A stretch of DNA of 64,000 nucleotides, taken from the NCBI GenBank assembly GCA_963693315.1, contig OY856187.1:377479241-377543240 (forward strand). Direction: 5' to 3'. A model generated the notes under the pieces. That model saw only the letters and a program-made list of their open reading frames with translations. It did not search any database and was not told the origin of the DNA. Within the stretch, counting starts at the first letter, position 1; every line of letters begins with the position of its first letter. The position numbers were made by a program, and so were the translations under genes. Positions 37,596 to 48,585 of this stretch are shown here, one piece after another. This DNA is from Diogma glabrata. Taxonomy: Eukaryota; Arthropoda; Insecta; Diptera; Cylindrotomidae.

Positions 37596-37849
37596 TTCAG
37601 GTTCTTAGGTACAAACACCACTTTTGGCATCTTAAAAGGCGCTGTGGTCATATTTACATATTAATAAGTATTCTAAATGGTAAATAAATAAAAATGTGAT
37701 GAGAAAATAAAAAAATTAGAGTGCGTTGATGTTTTATTTTTGCTTTGCAAAACTACTTCATCTTGAATAGAATATAGTTGTCATAGTAGTCATCACGGAT
37801 AGAATATAGTAGTCATATTTGTCGATTGTAGTTAGTCCATATTGTAGTT

Positions 37850-39076
37850 AGTTCATATCTGAGAGGTTGTAAGCCAGTGCAGCTGTGGGATCTCTCGTTT
37901 CACCGGAAGGGTTCCATAAAACTCGGAAGTATCCTGGAGAAGTTGAAGGTGAAGATTACGAATCTGTGGACGAAGAAGGGGGTAGCGAAATCCGAAATTC
38001 TACGTCCACACCGTGCTACTTAGGTAACGCTAACAGAATTAGGTTGGTGTAGTTGAGAGGGGCAGAGCAAAAACTGCTTATACTCAATGATTCTGCACCA
38101 TGGCGAGTCATTGGCGTCATAAAGCAATGCAACTCAAGCGTCTGTTCTCCATGTTAGGGGCAGCTTGGAGCGGGCGTCTGTCTTGGATCAAGCGGCTCGC
38201 TATATAAATGTGTAGAAAGCGTCTGTTCTCCATGTTAGGGGCGTAAAAGGATGTTTCGGGTGACCTTAAGATGTAGAACGAACCCATTCACAAAATTTAG
38301 GTTGGGCGAGGGGCTACGGGGTGTTAGCCCCTCCGTAAAAAATTTATTGTCATGATTCTGTTCACAGGTCATGGAATATCTCAGATTCATTATCGGACTA
38401 CGATTTTAAAATGGGAACCTGGAACGTGCTAAGCTTTAGAAGACCAAGAGATCTCCTAAAACTCACAGAACAAGTCGAGAGCTACACACTGGATATAGTG
38501 GCATTACAAGACTATGATGGCCAGGTAGTGAAATCCATGAAACAGTGGAAGGATACAATCTTTGTTATTGCGCCAAACTTAATCAACAAGCTTCGTTGCG
38601 TACGGTTTCATCCCAATGCTGTGAGGTTGATTCAAATTTTCTATCCAACTGATACATTCGGTCTCCTTAGACGGATTTCCTTCTGAGTCTAAACTAATTA
38701 ACGCTGGTGTACCCAAGGGCTCAGTATTGTCCCAAGCCTATTTTTGATTTATATCAACGAATTGTGAAAATCATTAGCAACCCAATAAATAGTTTTACAG
38801 ATGATAGTTACTCTGCACAACTCGTTCGAGCCCCTTCCTTCAAAAGGTAAAATGCACGAACGAATTAATCCTGTCCGGAGAGACGCTGCCATAAACGTGA
38901 ACAAGGACCTGAATAAAGTCGCCGACTGGGGTGACCAAAACCTTGTCAATTTCAACTCTACCAAAACACAGCTGTTGATTGTTTCCAGATAAAAGACCAA
39001 GTTCCCCAAAGATATTTTATTCAGTATGTGTGATGAACCAATAGGTGAATGTAAAAAACATTCGTTTATTGGGTGT
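37850..39076 (+). pseudogene. Decayed non-LTR retrotransposon (endonuclease and reverse transcriptase pieces)
   Basis: About 37850-38400 resembles an untranslated leader, with the segment GTCTGTTCTCCATGTTAGGG present twice (38141 and 38221). ATG at 38411 opens MGTWNVLSF, then DIVALQ, the start of an apurinic-type endonuclease domain as in Jockey/RTE/CR1-like LINEs. The frame is then lost. From about 38690 a reverse-transcriptase segment appears in shifting frames: AGVPKGSVLS (the RT GxPQGS motif with K), an INSFTDDS segment (the FADD box with T) and a NLVNFNSTKTQ segment near 38950. The middle of the endonuclease and the RT fingers are missing. It runs into the assembly gap. Not functional. 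Confidence 0.65.
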
Positions 39077-39276
39077 NNNNNNNNNNNNNNNNNNNNNNNN
39101 NNNNNNNNNNNNNNNNNNNNNNNNNNNNNNNNNNNNNNNNNNNNNNNNNNNNNNNNNNNNNNNNNNNNNNNNNNNNNNNNNNNNNNNNNNNNNNNNNNNN
39201 NNNNNNNNNNNNNNNNNNNNNNNNNNNNNNNNNNNNNNNNNNNNNNNNNNNNNNNNNNNNNNNNNNNNNNNNNNNN
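39077..39276. other. Assembly gap of 200 N
   Basis: Exactly 200 undetermined bases. The round number suggests a placeholder, so the true distance and the linkage of the two sides are unknown. Confidence 0.99.
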
Positions 39277-39321
39277 AGAGAAACAAAATCTAAACTTAGA
39301 ATTTTGAGTTCATCACGCATC

Positions 39322-39770
39322 TCCTATTTTGCCTCAAAGTCGAAGCGTTTGGTGTAACCCCATCCGTCCTAAACAGCTACGACTCCTATTTCAAACGATA
39401 CGGCAGCTGATGGGCGAAAATCTTGAGAGCTTCAAACAACTTCTTCGTCTTCAAACATCTTCAGAAACTTTCAGACGCACCACCAGCTTCAGAAAACCAA
39501 GTCCGAGAATACAGAGGAGGACCAGAACTTAAGCAGTTCCCTGATCCAAGTGTCGAAGAAGAACAGAAGTGGCTCGCCAAACTTGAGGTTAGCTGATCAC
39601 GCTTTCTTTGTATTTTTTGAATGTGATCTTTGAAAGAACTAATCGACTATTTTTAGATGAATCAAATTGCTGAAATTGAGCCGCGTTCTGTGGACAATGC
39701 TGATTACATGAATGATAAAGATGAGGAAACGGATGATCAATACTAAAGTCTGTTTATTTTCCACAATAAA
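39322..39770 (+). pseudogene. Last two exons of an unrecognised gene, or a fragment of one
   Basis: Plus-strand frame from about 39322 reads through EAFGVTPSVLNS to KQFPDPSVEEEQKWLAKLE, ending at 39587 with donor GTTAGC. A 69-nt intron ends TTTTTAG at 39656, and the frame continues in phase as MNQIAEIEPRSV to a stop at 39744, with acidic NDKDEETDDQY at the end. An AATAAA follows at 39765. The splice sites, phase and polyA signal look like a genuine host gene 3' end. One in-frame TGA near 39411 and the gap just upstream leave it unclear whether it is intact. I do not recognise the protein. Confidence 0.4.
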
Positions 39771-40460
39771 ATATGAAGCCTACAAAAATCCCAATCGTAC
39801 ATCTCAAAAGGAACAACGAATTTCACTTTTGTAAATAATTCATAATACCTAAAAATGCAATTGGGCCTGGATTGTCTGTTATATGTTTACTAGGAATCGC
39901 CTAGTGGCCGAAATTCGGCCATTGTAAATAGAAATTGTAAATAGACCTCCCAACCAAATAGCTACAACACATTATTTCAGAGTTTAATTAATTGATATAG
40001 ATTGATTTTGAATTGTGAAACAAATAACTTGAAAAAAAAACGGTTATTTTGTTTACAACAAAAAATTAAAAAACAAAACTTTCACATTTTTGCCATTTTT
40101 TTTTCTGAAAAAATCGTCAAAATTCAAAAAAAGTATTTTTCGGCACATCTACTACTCAAGACCTATCTTACAATATACATATTGCCACATTATTGATGGA
40201 GCAAATATTTTAAAATTGTACCGCAAAAATATTACTTACGTATTTATATATAGATTATTTACGTTCTTATTTATGTTTGTATTTTATTTTTTATTTATCC
40301 CGTTAATAAATCAATTATTAACACTTATCATTTTTGTCTTATTTCATATTATTATACCATTAGGGGCTATTTTTTATGTAAAAGTGTCCATGAATCAGGC
40401 ATGTCTTTGTCATTTAAAAATTATTCAGAATATAGGAGATTAATTTCTAAAATTGACCTA
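39771..40460. other. Unassigned AT-rich stretch
   Basis: A hydrophobic, very AT-rich plus-strand frame at 40090-40443 has the composition of random AT-rich DNA. No other signal. Confidence 0.3.
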
Positions 40461-41782
40461 AAATGGGGGCCAGGAAATTCAGGCTAATTCTATGGTAAAG
40501 GGTCAGATCTCCTGAGACACCCGATAACGTTCGCATTACATAAAATGGAGGCCAGGAAATTCAGGCTAATTCTTTGGTAAAGGGCCGGATTTCCTGAGAA
40601 ACCCGATAACACTCTTTCATATTCGGAAGAAATCCTTTCAATATTTGCCAAATCATCCCAATTTAAATATATATTTTTAAGCATAATTGTTTTCATCGAA
40701 TAGCTTAAAATTATTTTTGGACATCGATTCAAAGTGTTGTCATAAATGTTTTCGAATAATTTATGAATATCTGAGAATTTATACTCCGAACGCGAAGGAT
40801 ATTGATCGAAAAATTCACCATAGTTAATTTCAAATATATCGTTAGTTAAAATAATTTCAGAAAAGTGAGTTTCTCTGCACCCAAAGATTTTCCAATCAAT
40901 ATTTAATATATGTTTTATATTAAATTTAAATTTCACAATTGGTTTAAGTGACACTATTTTTAAAATTGTGTCTCCATCTATATTACTATAACTACTATTA
41001 CTAGTATACAGTGAATCATTGCTAATACATAACGATAAATTGTCATCAAAATTTAACTTATCACTTTGATTAATCTTTGGACACAGTGCCTTAACCGCGT
41101 GTCTAGCAAAGAACTGGTCTACTTTAAAATTAAAAGGGTTTAAGTGTAGAGTTTTTAAATTTACACCGTACACCCATAAAAAATATAACAAGGAATCCTC
41201 ATGTACGGTTTTTTGGTTCGTTTTATCTAAATATAATGTCAAATCGAATTTCTCAAAAACTTTTTCGTTTTCATTAAGTATATTAAAACTGCTTTCGATT
41301 GCAAAATCGATGTCTGTAAAATTATGTAAATCCACAAATGCCAATTTCAATCCAATCAAGTCAAATATATTCCATGTTTTTAAATTGTATAAACGTATTT
41401 GATCCAGAATGAGGGAAACAATGAGTGTTGTTTCCCTAAATGTTGGTATTTTTGCCAAACTCGTATAATATCTTTGATGCCATGGCTTGGCTTTTTTAAT
41501 AAATAATTTAGAATAAAAATTATTGTTATATAAGCAATTTAAAGCTATTTTAAAGATTCCCGGTTCAACATTTTCTGTAAATTCAATCAAATGCAACGAT
41601 AGTTGTTTGTTATACGAATATATCGTTTTTTTGGAAGCAATGCAACATAGTAGTTTATTCCACGTAGTACTATCGTGTTCTTGTTTAAAAATCTAAAATT
41701 TAAAAACAGAAAAGAAGAAAAACCGAAATCACCTATTACATTTCAATCACTAAAGCACAGACTGTGAAGCAATTACATAGCT

Positions 41783-42915
41783 GGTGAAAAACACGTGAAA
41801 TCAGCAAGGTCTGGAAATGAGGTTTTAATTTTGTATATTTAGGTATTGGAATTCGTTGACATCAATAAAAAAAATTTTCTGCGTTTTTAGTATTTTTTTT
41901 TAACCCTGTCTTAAGATACAGGGTGATGAAAAATCAAAATATTACTTGACCATGGTGTATTGAAATGTGTCTACAGTCAAAACTACTGGACTGATTTTAA
42001 TGTTATATAGCTCAAAATGTAGGTATTGCTTATCAAAAGAGCTAATCAAAATAATAACTCACATTATATGACCTTGAACACTTTCTTTTTGAAAAATAAC
42101 GGTAAAAAGTTCAAATTCGATTTTCTAGAAATGCCATTTTTTAAATTTTTGAGTTTTTAATATGTGAAAGGTACATATGTTACTAACATTTTATAAAAAA
42201 TTCAGGAGGGGAAAATTTTTTATTTTTTTTATTAGTTTTAATGCAACACGCCTTAAAATTTTTCATCATAAAAAAAAGTGGAGTTAAAAAATTGACAGTT
42301 CTTTTTGGATTTACATATATGTTTTTATAATAAATTTTTAATTTTAACTCAAAATAAATATTTTACACATTTTTTATCATTTATTTAATTTTACATTACT
42401 AAATTTCGTAGAGTTAGAATAACCTCTAGCTATTGATCCATCATTTGTAGGAATGTATTAGTGATATCCTCGTGTTCCAGGAATTGTTTTTAAATTGGCG
42501 TATCTATCAGCTAGTTGATTTCGTTTTGCAAACAAAGAAATCCCTCTGCATTCTGTCACTATATGACAGTGGTGAATGAGTGATCTCAACAGCTTGACTG
42601 TTTGCAGGCATAATGGATTTGATTTCATCCGAACACTGCTGATGAAGATATGCTCTGTTCAATACCTACATTTTGAACCATATAACATTAAAATCAGTCC
42701 AGTAGTTTTGACTGTAGAGCCATTTCAATACACCAGGGTCGAGCAATTTTTTGATTTTTCATCACCCTGTATCTTAAGATAGGGTAAAAAAAAAAAACTA
42801 AAAACGCAGAAATTTTTTTTTTATTGATGTCAATGAATTCCATACCTAAATATACAAAATTAACACCTCATTTCCAAAATTGCATGTTTTTTGCTGATTT
42901 CACGTGTTTTTCACC
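41783..42915. mobile_element. 1,133-bp long-TIR (foldback) element in intron 3 of copy 4
   Basis: The ends are GGTGAAAAACACGTG and its exact inverse, with inverted similarity extending about 250 bp inward (41783-42035 against 42655-42915). The insert is flanked by AGCT at 41779-41782 and 42916-42919, while the empty site in copies 1-3 reads CATAGCTATTAAC. So the target duplication is 4 bp, AGCT. The 600-bp centre has no credible frame. Confidence 0.8.
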
Positions 42916-43878
42916 AGCTATTAACAACAAAATCACATCTGTAAGCTTACCTCTTCAAAACGAAATATTTCATCGTTTAATATATAAAAAAAAAATTTTG
43001 AGTTCCATGGAATTGTATATTTGAGCTGCATTGGCATATCAAAGACAGCATCTACGTCGACATTGGAATCTAATTTCATTTCGACTAATTTCACATCAGT
43101 AAATTGATTCAAATCATCCTTTGAAGATACTACGAAAACCGATTGAATCATTTCAATAAAATCCGGCATCTATAACCAAGAGTGAGTAAAACTATATTTC
43201 AAAATTTAATTAACATTCCTGTTGGTAAAATTAATCTAACTTTTACATACCTGTCTGATCATTGAAAATGTTTCGAAATCGAAATATAAGTTTGATGGTT
43301 GATTCTTTTCGAATTCATCTAAAATAATTTTATTTTTAAATATGATAACTCGAATAATAATTAGTTATTAACCAAACCTACCCAATAAATTATCCATTTT
43401 TCTTTAGTTTGAATATATATCGAAATATTAATATATATTTAGGTTTAAACATAAGATAAGATATATTAACACTATGAGCTCTACAAACTAGAATATTTGA
43501 CTAAGTCTTAAAGCTTATCAGTTTTGCAATTAAAAACATACTAATCTAATGATTTATCAATTATCCATACATTGGCAATTGTATAACTGCAACCGGACAT
43601 ATAAAATGTAGTTTTTTTGTGCGTTCTATTGAGTTTTGTTTGCGAAATAAAATTCGACAGATATGTGTTGCTGTTGCTGATTTATAACAAAACTATGTTA
43701 CAATGCGTTTATAATCTAATTTTTTTGAACAAATATAATCACGTATGGGTTCAAAACTTCTGGTTTAAGATGTTTTGATTGAGTTATACTGCAATCCCTA
43801 CAACTACATGCTGAAAATGGTAATGGACATGAATTTGATGTTGAGATTACTGTAGAATCTACCACCGTTCCCGGATCA

Positions 43879-45525
43879 AGCAATCAAATTATACAGGAAA
43901 TGACATGAGTGTTTAATAGATACCCCAAAGAGCAAAATTAATTAATAATTTTGATCCAAGTAACAAAACAAGGTCGATTTGAATGAGCAATAAAATATCG
44001 AAAAATTACAATATGTGTCACAACACATAGAACCTTTTTAAAACCTATGGGTCCCACAACAACATGCGTTTTAAGGTTGATGGACGAAGATTTGTTTTCC
44101 ATTTTTACTTCACCACAATTTTAAATTGTGTGAAGTAATGAAATCTATCGAGAAAAAAAAATCTGACATACCCAAAATTTTGTTTTTTCTTTTGTTTTGG
44201 ACCATCCTCCCTCCATCTAAATAGCCAATAAAAATTTTGGTGTACGTCTGTTTGTGTGTGGGTGGGTGGGTGGTTGGGTGGACTTGGTGCATAGGATCTT
44301 GATAAAACTTTGGCAAATGATACAGTTTCACTTGAAAATGGATGATCTGGATTCATTTCAAATTTGGACAAAATGGCGGGGGTCTCCCGAACACCTCTAA
44401 GTTTAAATCTTGAATAAGTTCTAATACCGGACTACCATCTTACTGAAACTTAGTATATAAGGTTTTAGTACAGTTTCCAATATTTCTGCATGCCAACTTT
44501 CGGTTTGTCATGTCCGGTTAAAATGTTTTTTTTTCCAGGTTTTTATCCCTACTGTAGCCTACAATTACCGATCGTTTTTTTATGAAACGTTGGTAAAAGC
44601 TTTTAGGTAACATGAGAAAGATTTTTTCAGCTTTTGGAGTACATTTAATAGAGGGTTTGGGGGTCCACCATAAAACAGGTGGTTTTTCCACAATGTTTTT
44701 TATGTTTGTTGGGAGCAAAAAACATTCGTTCGTGAATGAATTTTGATTGACACTTTGGAAAAAGATGCAAACATGTTTGACAAGGAACTGATCAGTTTTT
44801 GAGCGATAGTGAACAAAATGGTGTGGGGTCCCTGGAGCATCTGTTTTTTTAAAGCTCTATAACATCTATACCTGATAATGGGATGTAATGAAACTTGGTA
44901 CATGAGTATTTAGTATGGTTCACAATAGTCTTGCATCCCAACTTTCTGTTTTTCACTTCCGGTAAAATTTTTTTAAATAATTTTTTGAAGTTTTTTCAGT
45001 GCCTTTATGCACACTACACCCTACAATAATTAAGTAATTATAATGAAACTTATGAAAAAGGTTCCAATTAGTGTGAGAAGATAATTATCATCTTTCATTC
45101 ATTAATTTATTTTAATGTCACTTGAAAAAATGATCGAAACTTAAATAACAAAGAACTGATTAGTTTTTGGACAATTTTGGGATAAGTGGTGGGGGGTCTC
45201 CCGAGCACCTGTTTACTGTGTCACCATTTTTTCAATGTTTGTTGGGAGCATACAGCATTCATTCGTGAATGAATTTTGAAACCACTTTGGAAAAAGAGGC
45301 AAGGAACTGATTAGTTTTTGAGCGATAGTGAACAAAGTGGTGGGGGCTGTCCCATATAACTGTTTTTTATAAAACTCAATAACATCTGTATCTGATAATC
45401 GAATTGGATGAAACTTGGTGCATAAACATTTAGTACGGTTCACAACAATTCTGCATCCCAAATTCCGGTTTGTCACTTCTGGTTAATTTTTTATTTTAAC
45501 TGTTTCTTGTACAACAGAATTTATG
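43879..45525. repeat. Repetitive element with hairpin and diverged tandem periods
   Basis: Begins where the unit breaks off. TTACTTCACCACAATTTTAAATTGTGTGAAGTAA at 44106-44139 is a near-perfect hairpin. From about 44400, periods of about 500 bp repeat: ATTCGTTCGTGAATGAATTT (about 44725 and 45259), TTTTTGAGCGATAGTGAACAA (about 44793 and 45318), ATGAAACTTGGT and AGTATGGTTCACAA (44890-44930 and 45418-45445), and TTCACTTCCGGT. No gene. A (GGGTGG)n-like tract lies at 44258-44281. Confidence 0.6.
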
Positions 45526-45723
45526 TTTGTTGGGATACCACTACTCTCTTTAATATTTTTATAATTAGAACTACGCGAAATCTACAACATTGGTTAGCTT
45601 TTAATTAAAACATTTGATGGATATTAGCTCATTATATATCCAGAACACTATGTTTCTAGAGCTGTGTTGAAGTCAGCCTATGCATCAGCGTCACAATATT
45701 TTTTTTTAATAATTGAATAATAA

Positions 45724-45965
45724 ATATGAAGGAGCCGAAATCTCAAGGCTCCGAGATATCAAGACTTGGTAAGGTCTGTGTTTAGGGTTTTTATTTAGTT
45801 TTCAGTAGAAGACTTTGTGAGGACATTGTTTTTAGTTTTGGGCAGCGATGTATATTAAACCAAATTTTTTGTAAATTACAAATATTTTATCTCAGTTCAG
45901 AAATTGACTACAAAACTAACACGAAGCATCAATACGTTGTCAAAAAGTTATAACAGATCATAAAT
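45724..45965. repeat. Dispersed repeat, copy A (partner at 56190-56405)
   Basis: Shares TTTAGTTTTGGGCAGCGATGTATAT-type sequence, GAGATATCAAGACTT-like, AAAACTAACACGAA and CGTTG(T/C)C(A)AAAA with 56190-56405, in the same orientation. It lies at the end of the minus-strand gypsy remnant and may be part of its LTR. Confidence 0.55.
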
Positions 45966-46169
45966 TAACATAATTTAGTGAGCGATGAACAATCAGCAAA
46001 CTACTCAAAAACCTCTCCATTTCGTGTTCTACAATTTCAAATTTTCAAAACATGGCTACCTTTTATCTTCCAATCCCTAATATTTTCTACTAGCCAGAAA
46101 ACTTTTCAGAAAACTTCCTCTAGTGAAATGTCTAGCACTAAATTTTCCATATAAGTTGGGACTTATACG

Positions 46170-48573
46170 ACGGAAAGACAGAGTTTAATTGAATAACTCA
46201 TTGGTATTATTAACCGTATTAAAATCTAAAAATATCTTTGAACCAAATGTTGGTCCATTATCGGTACATATCTGATTTGGAAGCCAAAATAGTACTCCAC
46301 CCAGAATTTTTATACCAACAATTCCCTCATGATTATGAGGGTATGCAAGGAGTTTAAAACAGTTTCAATCAAATTATTTAGGATAATAAGACGTTTAAAA
46401 TAATAAAGAGGTTCATCTTGACTCTTGAGTACTAAAATTTTCTTTAATATTATAATAACATCTTAAATATTGGGATTTTCTGAGCACATCCTAACATAAT
46501 TTTTCAAAAAGAACTGACAATATTCTATCATTTTGTGTATAAGAAACATCACTCAATTTGGAAATGATATCAGAAACTCACCCTATAAATTCAATTGTTT
46601 TTTATCAACTTCAACCATTTCAGCTGGCGGTAACCGAGATATAGAGCGACAACGTTTGTCATAAGTTTTCCTGGTCTATGATGGAACTCATAATCATACA
46701 TAAATTACAGCACATCGCAAAAATCTGACTCTTGTTACAATAGACGTTCCTGAAATTCACAAGAATTCTTATTTTTTACGTTTGATCACTTTTGAAGCAA
46801 AAACTAAATGTTTGAGTATTTGAAAGAAGTAATTTATTTCAATTTAGTAGTAGGGGTCTGTATATGTTGAAGCATCGATAAACGAGTCAAGAATCGAGTC
46901 AAACAATGATAAAAGCGTTGAATAGCGCTATTCTTTTACAGTGTTTATGTTGGAGCTTCGAGAATTTTAATAAAATTTACAAAATATATACAATAATTTT
47001 GTTTTATTTAGTTTTCGACTAAAGGGCACAATTAATTATATTCAAAAATGATTAAAATCAAACCATTTAAATTATACCAAATTTATTAAAATCGACCTTA
47101 AAGTTTCGATCACTAAGTGATTATTCTCAAGAGAGTTATTTTAAGCATCGATCAGAGCTTCGATAGTAGCGTCGAAAAAGGATAAATCGCTTCAACATCA
47201 ACACTCCTATTTGAAAGCATGTATACATTTTCTTCACTTGAATCACATCGATGGCCGACGTTATTATCGAAGCTCCAACATAAACGCACCCTAAGAACGA
47301 CATTTTATTATTTTCACTCATGTGTACACAAAAGTATAACACAAAAGTGTAAGTGTAAGTATAACACTCCCAAGTTATACTTTTGTATAATACTCGCTCC
47401 GAAAGAACCGAGAAAAAGAGTGATATGAGGAGCATTTCAAAATGCTTGAGATTAAGGAGAAACTTCTAAATTTCTGATAGGCTCTAGTTAAATCTATAAC
47501 ACAACATACACTAGCACCTACCAAGCTTGCAAAAATATCATCAATCCAAGGGCGGGGAAATGGTCACATAACATATTTGTTAATCGAAGCCTCGACAAAG
47601 TTTAATTTTTCATTATTATTTAGCCATACAAAGTTTAATTTTGCCATTATTTTGAAATGGAACCATAGGACTATTAAGAATCTTTAACGGGGACTAAAAT
47701 GTTTTCCGCACAAAGGTGATCAATTTCGTCACTAATAGCACTTATGCTATAGGCTTTATGAAATAAGGGTTGTGCATTTGGTTTCAAAATAATTTCTGCA
47801 GGTGAGCCTTTTATATAGTACCTGGTGAGCTCGGAAGAATATTTAGGAAAACTTATATATATTATAAATTATATTTGTAGATTTAGAATCAAAACTTGAT
47901 TTTTGGAAATAGTTTATTTAACCACGGTCGACCTAGACCGCAGGCTGGATCTTCTTTTCTGTTTTTATTACTAGCAAATTCATCAACAATTCTTCACCAT
48001 TACCACTGATTCTTAAACATACTACGATTTTACCAATGACTTTAATGTATTCATCTGGAACTGAAGAAAATTTTGCAGATAGTTTGTCTAAGTTTACATT
48101 TCAAAATGATTTACTATACTTATTTATGATAGATTAACAACCTCCAGCATGTACTTCAAATAGTATGAGTTGATTGTTTACAAAAATTTGGAACCAGAAT
48201 TGAGTCGGAATATGGGCTTAGATGTTTGACATCACCTGTTTCAATTTCTTCATCCAATTTGTGGAGTGATATATTTAAAATAATGCTTGCTTCATCTCCC
48301 AAACCGCATTGAAATTTGGTCCAGATTCTCTTTGTGAATTCGAACAATCCCTATTAGATTGATATTTGACGACTTTGCTTGGATTTGATATACAAATACT
48401 TTCAAAATGTCTTCGTGCCCCGCATTTATACAATGAGTGTAGAGTGCTGACTGCTGAACATCTGTTATTTTTTTTAATAAAAAGTGTTGTGTTATAGGAA
48501 TTACAATATGTGTCACAACAACACATAGATACCTTTTAACAGAACTGTTTAACAGGGACATTATCACCAACAT
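46170..48573 (-). pseudogene. Decayed Ty3/gypsy element B (zinc knuckle, RT, integrase)
   Basis: Minus strand, 5' to 3'. At 48457-48395 is a degenerate double zinc knuckle (NNRCSAV, then KCGARRHFESIC). At about 47950-47905 comes the GRPWLNKLFP protease-RT linker. At 47830-47680 is the RT N-terminus, KPNAQPLFHKAYS then ISDEIDHLCAENILVPVK. At 47590-47475 is the RT core, WIDDIFASLVGAS followed by VIDL. At 46276-46214 is an integrase segment, QICTDNGPTFGSK, holding the second catalytic Asp (TDNG). Stops and frame changes occur throughout. The RT YxDD and RNase H regions are not seen; a MITE at 46941-47291 lies where RNase H would begin. Knuckle layout and motif order suggest a K02A2.6-like gypsy. 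Confidence 0.7.
46941..47291. mobile_element. MITE inserted in gypsy element B
   Basis: GTGTTTATGTTGGAGCTTCG at the left and the inverse of GGGTGCGTTTATGTTGGAGC at the right form terminal inverted repeats of about 25-30 bp. A second inverted pair (ATGTTGAAGC near 46867 and its inverse near 47190) interlocks with it. The outer GGGTGCGTTT is shared with the element ending at 60533. Confidence 0.6.
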
Positions 48574-48585
48574 CCATTACATGTT

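Larger units (their letters stand above)
37391..40617. mobile_element. 3.2-kb composite insertion in exon 4 of copy 4
   Basis: The ends AAAGAGTGTTATTGGATTTC (37392) and the inverse of AAAGAGTGTTATCGGGTTTC (to 40617) form an imperfect terminal inverted repeat of about 36 bp. Inside are a hairpin, pieces of a non-LTR retrotransposon, a 200-N gap and two exons of an unknown gene. The right end is duplicated: an 80-bp segment with GGCCAGGAAATTCAGGCTAA is present at about 40465 and again at about 40549. Because of the gap, the order and completeness of the contents are uncertain. Confidence 0.5.
35104..43397 (-). pseudogene. Array gene copy 4, diverged and split by insertions
   Basis: Recognisable exons: first exon 43397-43382 (three bases shorter, still in phase, MDNLL), exon 2 43318-43251, exon 3 43169-42951, the upstream part of exon 4 41692-40616, a separated downstream part of exon 4 37390-37311, and exon 5 about 35570-35260. 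A 1.13-kb element sits in intron 3 and a 3.2-kb insertion cuts exon 4 after SSEYE. The downstream exon-4 piece has lost a base (TTTTGCGATCC), and exon 5 has several single-base deletions. The part of exon 4 around NDSLYTSNSSYSNIDGD differs strongly from the other copies. An old, dead member of the family and a useful outgroup. Confidence 0.75.
33045..43878. repeat. Tandem unit, copy 4, diverged and heavily interrupted
   Basis: Begins inside the unit at CAGTCGTTATTGAAC (the first 500 bp of the unit are missing) and ends at CCACCGTTCCCGGAT, where the other copies continue with ATAATTCAACTAATATT. So the right third, including the C-rich minisatellite, is lost. It is clearly less similar to copies 1-3 than they are to each other. 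Four insertions split it: 33903-35103, 36410-37106, 37391-40617 and 41783-42915. Confidence 0.85.

Noticed and set aside
40090..40443. 117-codon plus-strand frame, hydrophobic
   Set aside because: Extreme AT composition produces long Phe/Ile/Leu frames by chance. No motif, splice site or repeat in other copies supports it.
47219..47435. Overlapping frames of 69 and 99 codons on both strands
   Set aside because: They cover the inverted repeats of the MITE and the edge of the gypsy RT remnant; no coherent product.
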